Origin: Anseranas semipalmata
Lineage: Eukaryota > Chordata > Aves > Anseriformes > Anseranatidae
DNA length: 64,000 bases
Direction: 5' to 3'
NCBI GenBank assembly: GCA_013399115.1
Contig: VXAA01006450.1
Location: forward strand, 150,335 to 214,334
The notes beneath the pieces are model-generated. The model saw nothing but the letters and a program-made list of their open reading frames with translations, did no database searches and had not been told where the DNA came from. Shown in pieces: positions 1 to 11,700 of this stretch. A program made the translations under genes and the position numbers. The first letter of the stretch is position 1; each line of letters opens with the position of its first letter.

Positions 1-60
1 CTGAGACAGCCCTCCCCACCGCAGCAGCCTGCACCGCAGCCAGGGGACCAGATCTTTTAG
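1..60 (+). CDS. C-terminal fragment of a plus-strand gene, possibly KIF13B
   Basis: Frame 1 is open from the first base and ends at a TAG at 58-60. It encodes a short proline/glutamine-rich tail (reading LRQPSPPQQPAPQPGDQIF). Nearly 4.9 kb without a recognisable coding region follows, up to a polyadenylation signal, which fits the last codons and 3' UTR of a plus-strand gene. In human 8p21.1 the gene lying tail-to-tail with HMBOX1 is KIF13B, a kinesin-3 motor with a C-terminal CAP-Gly domain, so synteny suggests KIF13B. No kinesin or CAP-Gly sequence is visible here, and the open frame could also be chance in GC-rich DNA. The gene symbol is therefore left empty. Confidence 0.35.
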   Translation: MRQPSPPQQPAPQPGDQIF

Positions 61-729
61 CTTCGGGAAGCTGAAGCAACCCTGCGAGCTTCTGGTTTGT
101 GGCAAACACTAATGAAGGGTTTTTTTCTCTGCTTTGGGTGATTGACATGTTAATTCTTTGCCTTGTCATGGTGCTGGATCTACATCCGTAGTTTCCTGTT
201 ACAAATTGTGATGCTTCGGTGTATGACTGATGGCAGGCAGTGAAAGCTCGTGGCGGTGGGTGGGTGTAAGCTCTGCTCTCTTCCACCTTTCAGAGAAGGA
301 AGAGACATGTGAATTGTTCAAATCACGGCACGACTTTCCAGTAGCTACAAAATACTACCCACGCGTTAGTGCTTCTCTAAGTGTGACAGGCAATTCTAAA
401 CAAAAGTCCCCCAAATAACCTTTTTTATATATAATTTTGTAAAAGCTGTGTCTGTATCGCATAATACATAATGAAAGGGCAAGATAATGATTCCAGACAG
501 GCAGAGAAGGGAACATAAAACTTTATTTGGAAAAGAAGAACCCCCAAAACCCCTTTGTAAAAAAAAAACCAGCAACCCTCTTGTTACGTGACCCAGGACC
601 AGTACCTGCTTTGATTACTGTTCTGTTGTCCTTCTCTCCTTTTTTTGGGAATCAGCACAAACTGTTTTATTACTGATTTGGGAATGAGAGAAGGCCCGTG
701 GCCCACTCTGTAATATTTTTGATCCCTTC

Positions 730-771
730 TTTTGTAAAAGTTAAGCAAATTTTTGTAAGAGTTAAGCAAAT
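730..771. repeat. 21-nt tandem duplication
   Basis: Two adjacent 21-base copies (730-750 and 751-771) beginning ttttgtaa differ at one base (a to g). This is a recent local duplication inside the probable 3' UTR. Confidence 0.9.
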
Positions 772-1725
772 TTGCTGTCTGTGGTCTACTTAACGTGCAC
801 TCTCACCGTGCCAGAATCCTCTCTCCTCCTGGCCCCAAAGCACTGCAGGACCTTCTCGTTTGCTCTGTCCTTTGGGCCCAGAGGGTTTTTGCAGAGATCA
901 GCACTGAAGTGTTTCCATGTTCCCAACCCTGTGCTGTCGGGGCTGCGCTCCCGCCTGCTGCTGGAGGTGGGAGCATCCTGCCCAGCCTTTGGATTTTTTA
1001 CCCAGTTTTGCAAAGCAGAGGGTCACTGTTCCTGTAACAGGATTAATCCAGTCTATTTATTTTTATTTATTGCTTTAAAATAAGAAATGTTTGCGCTTTA
1101 CAATCGCCCGCCACCTGACATTGCACAGAGGAGCTCCACTAGCACCATAGCGAGCATCGTTCCAAAGAGGAGGTGCCTCCGTCACCAGCAAAACCCTCCG
1201 GCGGCACGCGAAGGCAAACCCGGTTGAACAGCTGAAGTCTTCCCCCAAACCAGTCTCTCTTGAAAGCGGGAGGTTTGGCCTGGCTTTTATAAAACTTGAT
1301 TTTATTTTTGGAAACTCTTGCTAGTTTTTAACATCCTGTGGCACAAATTACATATTACTGTACGTGTGTGTATATACATGTGCACATATCTACATACACA
1401 CACTCATTTTTCTAACAAATCAAGAAAGGCCACAGACTTTTATATTCTGAGCTGTTTATATCTCGTTTAAGTAATCACGGGGGGATTGGACAGCTTGAGC
1501 AATAGACGTTTTATCTACGTGGGGAATATTTAGGATGCTGAATTAATGATTAAACTTTAATATGTATCTAGTCTCTGTCCGTGCTGCACGTGGGTATCTA
1601 AGTGCCTTAGCCATCTGGTTCAGAGGTCCAAGGGGGAGATACATTGTCATCAAAGGAGATAGGGATGCTTAGTGAAGGAGATAATTATGCTGATTTACTG
1701 TAATTAATATCATTTATGCAGAAGG

Positions 1726-1731
1726 AATAAA
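1726..1731 (+). terminator. Candidate proximal polyadenylation signal
   Basis: AATAAA in AT-rich sequence within the long plus-strand 3' UTR. It could give a shorter transcript; use is unproven. Confidence 0.25.
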
Positions 1732-4700
1732 ATTAAAATAGAAACTAATCTGTAGCTGAAATAAGCGGGATGGGTTACAATGCAGCATGCATAGTACTGC
1801 CAGGGAATTGTATATCCTTTCAGCTTTATGTAACTAGTTTCAGTGTTTCCTAAATTTTCATAGAGAAATCTTAATATAAAATGTACAGACCAGCTTTTAA
1901 AGACATTTTTAGTGTACAGTTTTTTCTCCTTTTCCTTTGCACGAAGCTCCTGTCCATTCAAGCCAAGACGATGGGAGAAATTTAGTAATAATGAATTTGG
2001 ATGCTAAAACCTTGTTTTTTAAAATTATAGCTGTTTTTATAGACATGATCCATGCAAGAAAATGACATTTGGTTTTGGGGTGTGATGAGTCTTGCTGATG
2101 AAAGACTATCTGCTAATTAATATGATGCCTCTTATACTGCCTTGTATGTTTTCAAAAACCCATCTTTAACATTTTTCTAATTGCACTTTGTTCTGATGTG
2201 CTACAGAATGTTAGCTAATGGGAAACAGCCCCCAACTGACTTTTTTTAATAGTCTCAGCATTTCATTTACTGGATTTAGGGATAGCTTTAAAACTCCATG
2301 TTTGCTAGGTGGCCCCTTGGGGGGGATATGAAGGGAAGAACCTGTCCGAGTCCTTCTGAACCCTCTTCTATTGCACTGCTGGGTCTGAAGACTGGAGATC
2401 TCCAGGGCTGATATAAAGGTATTAAAGGTGCAGCAGTGAAAGGGTCAAGCAGAAGCAGTTGGGTTAATAGTTTGCTATGGACTCTACCTGCTATAAATTC
2501 CTCCGGCTGTATTTGTACTACAGTTTTGACTGTGTAAGGACTTATTTAAGTGTTTGCACATCTGGGGCACATGCTTGGAGGCTGCAACCAACTGATACAG
2601 CATGGATTCCCTCTTCCACCTGCCCTCAGTCGTGTTAGAAAACTGTGCTGTAGGTATGTAGAGGGGTGCGAAGCCTGGTCTGAACAGCACTTACTTGCTA
2701 CCTCCTCTAGGGTAAATTGTCCTGGCAGCAAGCATCCTAACTATGGCTGTGGCTGGTATGTCTTCAGACGCCGGTGGATGACTAGGGGGACAGAGTTGCT
2801 CTGTTAAGAGCGCTGTGTTGACTTCGGTGGAGGGAGGATTTTGCTCGTAGCTCTTTTGGTTTTTACCATCATGTTTGAATTTTGAAACCAAACCTCTCCT
2901 CAAATTCCACCTGCCCCAAAAATGAAACTATCCCAACCAAATCACTTTGTTGTGACGCAAGCTCCACAAAGCCAAACAAATCAAATTTGGCCATGAGGAT
3001 GCTCTTGGAGGACTTCTCTGACTCCCTCCTGCTCACCCCAACTTTCCCAGCCATCCGAGGTTTCTCCTAAAGATACTTTCCAAGGTTTGGGCACAGTGAG
3101 TGCACATCCCTCTGCTCAAAGCCAGCTGTTACTCTGCACCAGCTAAGCCAACTAAACAGAAAACAGCAGTTTAAACCATGATGAAGGTAATTTTGTTTTT
3201 GTTTTTTTTTTTTAATTGATAACTAGCATTACAAATACTCTACCCTCAGCATAAAGGAGGAGGTGCTCTTAACTGGAACAGCCCAGCAGAGAGGCTGGTG
3301 CATTAATAGCTATGCATATTTTCCAAGATTTTTCATGCACTTTATAAAGGGAAGAAGAATATTTAATGCAGGAACTGTAATTTGTAGCAAATGTCTCATC
3401 TCCTGTGTCTGCTCAATTGTGTAAGCTTGCTTTCTGTATCTGTGAACTGTGGATGAGCCTTAGTTTCTGGGGGCAGAAAATTGTGTTAGTGGGTCAAAAA
3501 TGTAGCACTCTGCCCGTGTCAGGAGCTCGGTGCCTCCGCTCCTCTGCACGTGGTGCAGGATTTTGACGCGCAGTGTCTGTCATTTGCTGCGAGTCAGCCA
3601 AGAGGATGCTTCTCGGAGGGGCATTTCTGTGGGTTTTCGCAAGGCAAGCCAAGACTTTACTGTGTTATGCTCAACACTCTTGTGGTGTTTTGATCTTTAT
3701 GTCCAAAATAATACTTTTTCAGCTCAAGGGCCTTGGCTCTTTGCTGTTTAATGATGTAGTTTAGCTGAGGAAAACTAATAGAAATGAGTCCTGCATGGGA
3801 GTGTTGCCCACGTCCTTAAGAAGAGCTGTGCCGGAGGCTGGGCTCGGGCCTCCCCTCTGCGCACTGCTGCCCAGCGCAGCTGCTCAGCCCCAGGCCCGGA
3901 GGCTCAGCACCTCCTTGCTCTGCTGCGAGCCAAGAACCCTCTTGGTCGTGAAAACCGACCCAAAACGAGCTTGGGTGGCACACGGTCCCGTTCACGCTGT
4001 CCAAGAGTCTCTTTCCTGTGTTGATGCTTGTGTTGTCCTCACGCTGGTACCGTCAGTTCTTTGCACAAGTTCAGTTTTCACAGTGCCTTATCCCTGGGTC
4101 AGCAACTAATGCAGCGAGGAGATGGATTCACACTGACCTCGAGTCTGTGTAGCTTTTAGGAAATGAAGGTCATGATGAGTAAAGGTGCAGACTAGTCACA
4201 CTACAAAATACTCTTGAGCTGGGGTCACAGACGCGTCGTGTTCCTCTTGTTTCCTTTATCCATCCTTGCTTTGGTTTCTGCACATGCGCCCACCTCGTGA
4301 AGCAGCGTCGTGTTTCTCACCCCCAAGGAACACTCGGCTGCCCCTGCCCCAGCTCTGGCATCCAAACGCTGCCGCAGAGGGAGCGGGAGCTCCTGAAACA
4401 ACAGCACCCGGCGAGAGGTAGGAGAGCATTAGGGACACATTGGTTCCCCTTCGCCGGCCTTTCCCGCTCCATAGGAGCAGAGCTTTTGTTCGGCAGGAGG
4501 AGGCAGCCGCTCTCCCCCTCGCTTTTCCCTGCCCATCCGATTTTGAAGCTGACGCAGGAGCCGTGCTCCAAGCGATCCCTGGCAGGGATCTCCCTGTCCC
4601 AAAGGAGCTGTGTCCTGTGCCCTTCCTCCCCGTACGTGCAAAGCGCACCAGGGCTTGTTGCAGCCCGGGCACGTTTTGCTTTTCCACCACCTCTCATGCC

Positions 4701-4938
4701 CACCGTGTCTCGGGAGCCTTTTCCAGCTCATCTTTCTGTTGATTTTTTTGTAAATGTAGTGGGTCTGTATATAGAGAGTGGCTATTTACACTGTGGTATT
4801 ACGTGTTGATCGGTGTACTTTAAATGAGCTAAAATCCAAAGATACTTTGTAATGAGCTGTAAAGTTTTTAATTATTTCTGTACAATACTAAATTACTGTA
4901 ATATTGTATTATACATGCAATGCAGCCTGCAATACCTA

Positions 4939-4944
4939 AATAAA
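4939..4944 (+). terminator. Polyadenylation signal of the plus-strand gene
   Basis: AATAAA preceded by AT-rich sequence with TGTA motifs and followed within about 30 bases by a T/G-containing stretch (tctgtgcttt). The position fits the end of the plus-strand transcript. The CR1 LINE begins only about 180 bases further on. Confidence 0.6.
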
Positions 4945-5124
4945 CTTCTTCAGAGCCTATAAGTCTGTGCTTTATTGATCCAGTTCGCATCACCAAGACT
5001 TTCAGATGCATTTCCCAGCACTACAATGGGAGTGCCATTGCTTGAGGGTGCTGTGGTCTGTCACTGTTTCAACCAAGACTTTTTTCCCATGTTGCCTGTA
5101 TTATTTCTTACAATTTCTTACAGC

Positions 5125-6110
5125 ATTCTCCTGAAGAAACTGGCTGTTCATGGCTTAGACTGGCGTACACTTCGATGGGTGAGAAACTGGCTGGGTGGCT
5201 GGGCCCAGAGAGTTGTGGTGAATGGAGTTAAATCCAGTTGGAGGCCGGTCACGAGTGGTGTCCCCCAGGGCTCAGTATTAGGGCCAGTTCTCTTCAGTAT
5301 CTTCATCAATGATCTGGATGAGGGGATCGAGTGCACCTCAGCAAGTTTGCAGACGACACCAAGCTGGGTGCATGTGTTGATCTGCTCGAGGGTAGGAAGG
5401 CTCTGCAGGAAGATCTGGATAGGCTGGACCGATGGGCCGAAGCCAACTGTGTGAAGTTCAACAAGGCCAAGTGCCGGGTCCTGCACCTGGGGCACAACAA
5501 CCCCAGGCAGAGCTACAGGCTGGGGGATGAGTGGCTGGAAAGCTGCCTGGCAGAGAAGGACCTGGGAGTATTGGTTGANNNNNNNNNNNNNNNNNNNNNN
5601 NNNNNNNNNNNNNNNNNNNNNNNNNNNNNNNNNNNNNNNNNNNNNNNNNNNNNNNNNNNNNNNNNNNNNNNNNNNNNNNNNNNNNNNNNNNNNNNNNNNN
5701 NNNNNNNNNNNNNNNNNNNNNNNNNNNNNNNNNNNNNNNNNNNNNNNNNNNNNNNNNNNNNNNNNNNNNNNNNNNNNNNNNNNNNNNNNNNNNNNNNNNN
5801 NNNNNNNNNNNNNNNNNNNNNNNNNNNNNNNNNNNNNNNNNNNNNNNNNGAGGGGAAATGGGCTTAAGTTGCACCAGGGGAGGTTTAGGTTAGATATTAG
5901 GAAAAATTTCTTCACTGAAAGGGTTGTGAGGGATTGGAACAGGCTGCCCAGGGAAGTGGTTGAGTCACCATCCCTGGATGTATTTAAAAGACATTTGGAT
6001 GCAGAGCTTGGAGACACAGCCTAGTGGAGGGATTGTTAGTGTTAGGTCTTAGGTTGGACTAGGTGATCTTGAAGGTCTCTTCCAACTAAAAAGATTCTGT
6101 GATTCTGTAA
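5125..6110 (+). mobile_element. CR1 LINE retrotransposon, 5'-truncated, interrupted by an assembly gap
   Basis: This is the end of a CR1 non-LTR retrotransposon. It encodes part of the reverse transcriptase: the stretch [13 protein letters not shown] (about 5256-5295) is followed by IFINDLD. The catalytic-type motif FADD comes next (from about 5346) in a different frame, so the copy carries a small frame change. Downstream are the NCVKFN..KC.VLHLG block and, after the gap, the DIRKNFF and VVRDWNRLP tail. The 3' end (about 6050-6110) has the typical avian CR1 text ggttggactaggtgatcttg and ends in two gattctgt repeats. Truncation at the 5' end is usual for this family. The copy is dead. Confidence 0.95.
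5579..5849. other. Assembly gap (271 N)
   Basis: A run of undetermined bases inside the CR1 element. Flanking CR1 sequence is consistent on both sides, so the gap probably hides more CR1 of roughly that length. Confidence 0.98.
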
Positions 6111-8645
6111 TTTAGGCATCTTCCTGTAGACATACACAAAGCCATGGCATTGCCTACCCTTCATCCTGCCTCCTCTGTGAGGCTTGGGAAAATGGCCCTT
6201 TGCCTACAACCATTCAGGGGGTGGGAGTCCTCATCACAGGACTCACATGCACAGGAATCACATCCTCGCTGGCCAAAGGAAAGCTGTAGGACTCTTCCCT
6301 GCCATTATGCTAAATAAAAGCAGGAGGCTGCGCTCCCTGGTGCTCCCCAGCCCGCTGGCTTCGGGGTGGACAAGGGGCTGTTGATGCTGGTCCTGCCCTT
6401 GGTCACAGCAGTGATCTTGCTTTTCCCTCTGTTCCTTCTGTTCCCCATGTGTTGTAAAGTCTGCTGCTTGCAGCCCCCCCCAAAATTGGGCAAAAGGCCC
6501 CAAATGCTTTGCAGTGGCCAACCATGATGGCAAAGGGATGGTGGCTGCTGCCTGGAGCTGGTCTCTTGTGGTTACGAGTTCTCAACAAGAGAACAAAGGT
6601 GCTGCTGGAGGCTTCTGCCTTCAGGCTGGGGCAAGGTCTGGGGCTTTGGGCAGAGCTGAGGCTGGGCAGGTGTTCCTTACAGGTGCTCAATGTCTCTAAT
6701 TAATGTAATGGACGTGAATCAGCACATTGAAAAAAAAACGCCACTGCTGCGGTCTGCTTCAACTTTTGGGTTATAGAACTGAGCCAGCACAGGGTGGCGA
6801 AATGGCTCCTCTCGTGTCCCTGCTGTTGTCTCGCGGGGCAGCCCTGCCCAGCACCCAGCTCGTGGTGCTGCGGGGTGGGGCCCGGGGGCTTCACTGTGGG
6901 TTTAGGGGATTATTCACAGCTGTGCTGTAGGCACACACACAGGCAGGGTGGTTGGCACACGGGCAGCAGGAAAACCCAATGCACCCAATCGGAATTTCAA
7001 AGCAACAAGACATCCCTGAAAATCATTTCCTAGGTCACATTTGTGTTTTTTTTAACTTTATCAACATTTTTTTTCCTCCAAAATACAGCCTCGTTGAAAA
7101 CAACTAGCAGGGTTTGACTCAAATTTTTGTTTTTGTTTTCCTTTTATTTATTTTTTTTTAAGCAACACTGCGTTGATTCCACAAATCCATGCTGAAAGTC
7201 ATTTAGCAAAGGATATTTTTATCAGTGTCTTGCAATCAGTGCACAGAAATACAGCCTTTTTTTTTTTTAAAGCCAACTCCTTTAATGTTTTACCTTCTAA
7301 AAAAAAAATAAAAAAAACCCTGCTGAAACACAGGAGCCTTTTGAAGTGCCGTTACTTTGTTCACCGCTCGCTCTTCCCGGAAGGTGGCTGCAGCACCTTC
7401 CCGCACCACAACTGCGCTCTGCTTTGTGTTCTTCAGCCAAAGCTGCTTTTAAAAGGCACCGATCAAAACAAGCGAGGAAGAGGGAAAAAAAAAAACAAAT
7501 CACAAAGAATACTTCTTTCCCCTGCCTTCCTCCAAGTTAACACTACTTTCATTGTCCTCATTTGTCTTCAGGCAAGTGGTGAGGCCAACGGAGCCTCCAG
7601 CTTTCAGGGGCCGCGGCCGAGCTGCGCGGGGAGGCCCGGGGCAGCTTTCCCAGGGGTTCTGTCTGCGAAGCGGGGACACAACATCGACGTCGCCCCTCAT
7701 CTGCAGGCCCCAGCTCCATCCCCAGAGGCTCCCCACTGCTCCTGGGCCCTCGCGCGTTCCCCTTCTTCCCCTCCCAGAAACCAAACGGGGGGCGCGGGAG
7801 CGGACAGGAGCCGGGGCTCTCAGCTCCCCCTGGGCTGTTCCAGTCGGGGTCCCTTAAAATGAAAATTTGAAAGGAACAAAACATGTTGAGGTTTAATTTG
7901 TAAATCAACCAAGCCCAATGAGAAAAGTGGCTCTGAAGCCAGCAGTTACAGGGCTTTATTCTCCAGTTTTATTTACTGAACCAATACCAAATTGCAGCAC
8001 AGCCCTTTCTGGTGGTTTTGGCCACCCGGGAGGCAGGAGGAGGGAGCCAGTTTTCCCCAGAACCTTTCCCTATGGGCTTGGTGCCTGCTCCCTCCAGGAG
8101 CAAGGCATCCCTGCCCAATGCAGCCCCTGTGCCAGCTGCTGGCAAGGGTTTTCCCGTTGTATCCCGCCCCACGATGTCCTGGAGAGGCACAAGGACCCAG
8201 CTGAAAGGTGCTTCCACCCCTAGGGAGCATTATTCCTTATCTGCAGCTCCAGCACAAGAGGTGCCTTGCTCCTTGTCTTGGGAGTCTTCATCCTGAGCAA
8301 ACCACCAAATCACCCTCAAGCCCTGGCTGCATGTACCAACTTTAACCACTGCTACAGAACCCAGAAACCATTTCCGCGAAGACATCAATGATATGGAGCA
8401 CCACCAGGCCAGGAGGAAAGGGCAGCCAAAGCATCCTCCTGCTGCACAAGATGGCAGAAGCACCGCTGTAGCATCCGGCCCCACATCCATCCCACAGACA
8501 TCCTTACAAAGACACGTCTTTCTCAAACGAGCTCATTTTTCTGTATTTTGGAGTTTTAAAGACACATTTTATGTCTTGCTTGTGTCCAAGGCCTCTCCAG
8601 GGCTTTCACACCCAGACAGGTTTGTACAAAAAGGACTATAGGAGA
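6111..8645. other. Intergenic DNA between two convergent genes
   Basis: No gene recognised. It holds a further plus-strand AATAAA (6313-6318), several T or A homopolymers (for example around 7257-7270 and 7300-7317), and a GC-rich, CpG-containing patch at about 7590-7860. Long open frames here, such as one of 229 codons at 7173-7862, run through homopolymer and GC-rich sequence. They resemble no protein family that I know. Confidence 0.5.
6313..6318 (+). terminator. Possible distal plus-strand polyadenylation signal
   Basis: AATAAA 200 bases beyond the CR1 end. If used, the plus-strand transcript would read through the CR1 copy. Confidence 0.15.
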
Positions 8646-8671
8646 AATCCATCTTTGTTGAGTTATACATT

Positions 8672-8677
8672 TTTATT
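8672..8677 (-). terminator. Minus-strand polyadenylation signal
   Basis: TTTATT on the plus strand reads AATAAA on the minus strand. It lies at the end of the AT-rich candidate 3' UTR of HMBOX1. A second AATAAA is 50 bases upstream (8723-8728). Confidence 0.4.
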
Positions 8678-8722
8678 TTCTAATAGGTACAATACTAAAA
8701 TAAACACAAATTAAAAAAAAGT

Positions 8723-8728
8723 TTTATT
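8723..8728 (-). terminator. Minus-strand polyadenylation signal
   Basis: AATAAA on the minus strand, within GTTTTAATAAAAC. One of two closely spaced candidates for the distal HMBOX1 transcript end. Confidence 0.4.
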
Positions 8729-11700
8729 AAAACAAAACTGTACAAAAAAGCAGTTATACTACATTTTAATTACAGAACAGTCTACTGTCCAAAAGGCACT
8801 AATCCAGAATAGGAGATACAATGATACAGGACTCATTTTAACTATTTTAATCAATACAATAGAGCACTTGTTTCTCTGTCCATTCACATATAGAAACAAG
8901 GACTTTTGCTACAGTCATTACACACTGTTATAAATATGAGCCCTACATGTAAAGATGCAGTATCGCTCTCCCTGGGCCAGAATTCAGTTCAAACAATGTT
9001 AGAAATTAAAAAGTAAAAATAAAAAAGGGAGAGAGCAAAGGACACGGGGGAAGTAGTTGACACTTCATATTTTTGGAGTTCCTACTGCCTACGGAAGATG
9101 CGACAAATATTAGCTATCACCTTCAAGCTGTAGATGGGAAAACTGAAGCGCCCAGAAAAGACCAGTTTGCCTCCAGGGTTTGCAGCAAGTCCGTGGCAGA
9201 CCTGAAAGGTGAACTTACCACACCTGATGCCCAAGGCTGTGCATTTTTTCCCACTACAACCTGTTCTATCCAGCTCTCCTATGACCCTCTCTTTCCCTGG
9301 ACAGTTCTCCAAATGATAACGCATAAGCAACAATTCCCAAGCACCCGGAGGGAGACAAACAACTACCTTCCTCCTTGCAGCAAAACGCAGAGCAGACCCA
9401 CTCGGCATCTTGCAGATAAACGCAGTGATTTGGAGAAGATTTTAGAGAATTCTTCTTAAAAATCAGTATCTTTACTGCAAGGGCATGAAGCCGTGAGAAG
9501 ATGGACCTCGCCTGCTACAACCACTCTTACAGCAACGCACCCAACCGGCGCCCAGCCACCAGCGACGCGCGCGGCTCCCACCAGGGATGGAAGGGCGCGC
9601 CTGAAGCGGCCCAAGGGAAGCTGCAGCATCAGCTTGCCAACTTGCCCTCCTGAAAGCCAAGACGCGCCCTGGCAGCGTGCAGACAGCTTTGGGGAACAGC
9701 AGGGCCCCGCGGCACCTCGCTCCATCTTACCCACGGTGGTGGTACCTGGGACTCGCTCCCCTGGGATGCGCAGTGCCACGTCCCCGGCCTCTTCTTCTTC
9801 CCTAAGCAACTACAAGGATCCATTCCTCCCTCCCCATCGGCACCTCTACTTTTTTTCTTCTTCCCTGAACTGTCAGGCTGAGGAGCAGTAGCAAAGACAC
9901 TACAGGCTGCGGATGGTGCAGAGAGCATGCCTGGAGAACACCTGTGCGAAAAGCAATCAGCCAGCGCCGGAAGATCCGACGCTGCCATTAGGAGCGGCAA
10001 CACAGCGTGCCCGCCGAACGCCAGGGAGGAACACAGAGCCTCCGGCTGAGCAAGCACCTTGTGAGGACAGAGTCTGCAGGGCCAGACGATGCTGAGGAGC
10101 GTCGCCCAACGCTTTCAAGGCAGGAGGGGTTTAACGCGCAGGCGGGAGAGGGATACTGCACCTTTCGAACAGTGTCATACACATAAGACAAAGACAGGCA
10201 TCTGGATGTTAACAAAAATAAGTAACAAAGAAATATGATTAAACAAAATCTCTTCTCACATCATCCTATACTACATCCTCCTTCTGCTTAGCAGAAAATT
10301 GTACGTACACAAAAATACAAATACACAATTTTGTAGAACAGTCTGATTTTAATATATTTATATATATTTATATTTATATGAGTGGCAGGTTAGTTCATTA
10401 TATAGAGCTTTTTGCACTTTTGGCTCATATGCAACAAGGCTTTATAAATTCAGCTTTAGCTTTCATTCAGGTTTTATAGCTTCTTGAACATTTGTTTTCA
10501 CATTTAAAGCAGCATCCAATTTGCAAGAGGAGTTGGTGGTGGCTACAGCAAGGATCAGGTCACGAGGGTATTTGGGGGCGAGGGGGGGATATACATTCCA
10601 GTGTGTGTGTGCGCGCTAGTGCTAATGTAAAGAAGGAGAACAGACTGTGACCATATGACTCCAGGATACCATGTTTACCTCTTGAGGTAGGCAGAACACC
10701 TACAGCAGATGAGACACAGGTGCGATTTTCATCGGGGCACATGGCGTGAGAAACAAATACGTGGGTGGAAGATGCCGACAGAGGAACAGACAGACACGCA
10801 AGAACCCGCGGGCGAGTGACGGTGGCCAGCAGAGGTTGGACACAGCTCATCTTGCACTACTCCTGCGCTTGGCAGACACGCCAAGTAACCGCGGGCACTG
10901 CCAGCCCCCGGCGCGCACGAGACCGCCCCGAGAGCCGCGCAGCCGGCACGGCACCCCCGGCCCGCGTCAAGGCGACAGCGGAGCAAGACGAAGACGCACG
11001 AAATCCTGAAATGGAAAACGCGACTCCCTGGCACTTGGCTAGGGCGGGATTTTTGTTTGGGGACTTTGCTTTTCTTTTTCTCTTTTTGTGCCTCTGACAC
11101 TGTTCCGTTGTCTTTTCACTTCCAGGTTCGCAACGCTCACTACTACATTAATCTTTTTTCAATTACAACCGCTGTTATTGACAATCGCTTTGTTTAGAAA
11201 AAAATCACAGTTTAAAAAAAGGCATCTCTAGAGCAGGGCAACAGTACAATGTCAAACGGTCGGTGTGTATTATAGGCTCCACAAATACTTTATTTTCATT
11301 AGTACCCCAGCGATAGATTCCCATTTGATCATTGCTTGTATCAACACCCATCAACATCCTACAAGCTAATTTTCTGTTCTCTGCAGAAGAGATGTCCTTA
11401 TAGCTTTTCTTGCCAATAGTAATTTCCTAGGCTTTCCCAACTCATATGTTATTAAGTTGTCAGAGTGAAAACAACATTTTGTTACTAATGAAAAATAAAA
11501 CATCTACATATGGATTGCTTTCATTTTCTGAATCCTTAAGTGGTACTAATACATCTTAATAGTGTTCTGTTATTTTTATTTCCTTTTACTATGGTCAGAA
11601 GAAATTCTTTAATGCAATTTTTTAAACTAGCATCGATATCTATCTTTTATTTTACACACATAAAATTCTCATGTATGTTTACAAAATTATAACCACCTGC

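Larger units (their letters stand above)
61..4960 (+). other. Long 3' UTR of the plus-strand gene (probable KIF13B)
   Basis: About 4.9 kb with no recognisable protein-coding region. The open frames around 4256-4809 overlap on both strands in GC-rich sequence and look like chance. The 3' end is typical of a vertebrate UTR: AT-rich from 4740, with AATAAA at 4939-4944. A proximal AATAAA is at 1726-1731. Two UGUAUAUA motifs (1369-1376 and 4766-4773) match the Pumilio-binding consensus UGUANAUA. The region also holds a 21-nt tandem duplication at 730-771. Assignment to KIF13B is by synteny only. Confidence 0.55.

Noticed and set aside
4256..4809. Overlapping open frames of 100-170 codons on both strands
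   Set aside because: All lie in GC-rich sequence with few stops, on both strands and in several frames, and match no known protein; better explained as 3' UTR.
7173..7862. 229-codon plus-strand open frame
   Set aside because: Runs through poly-T and poly-A tracts and a GC patch, giving FFFF and KKK runs; no domain, no splice context.
9073..10215. Several open frames above 100 codons on both strands
   Set aside because: Overlapping frames in a GC-rich part of the candidate 3' UTR; no recognisable family.
10729..11100. Arginine-rich open frames over the CpG-dense patch
   Set aside because: Composition is explained by CG-rich DNA; open on both strands, no homology recognised.
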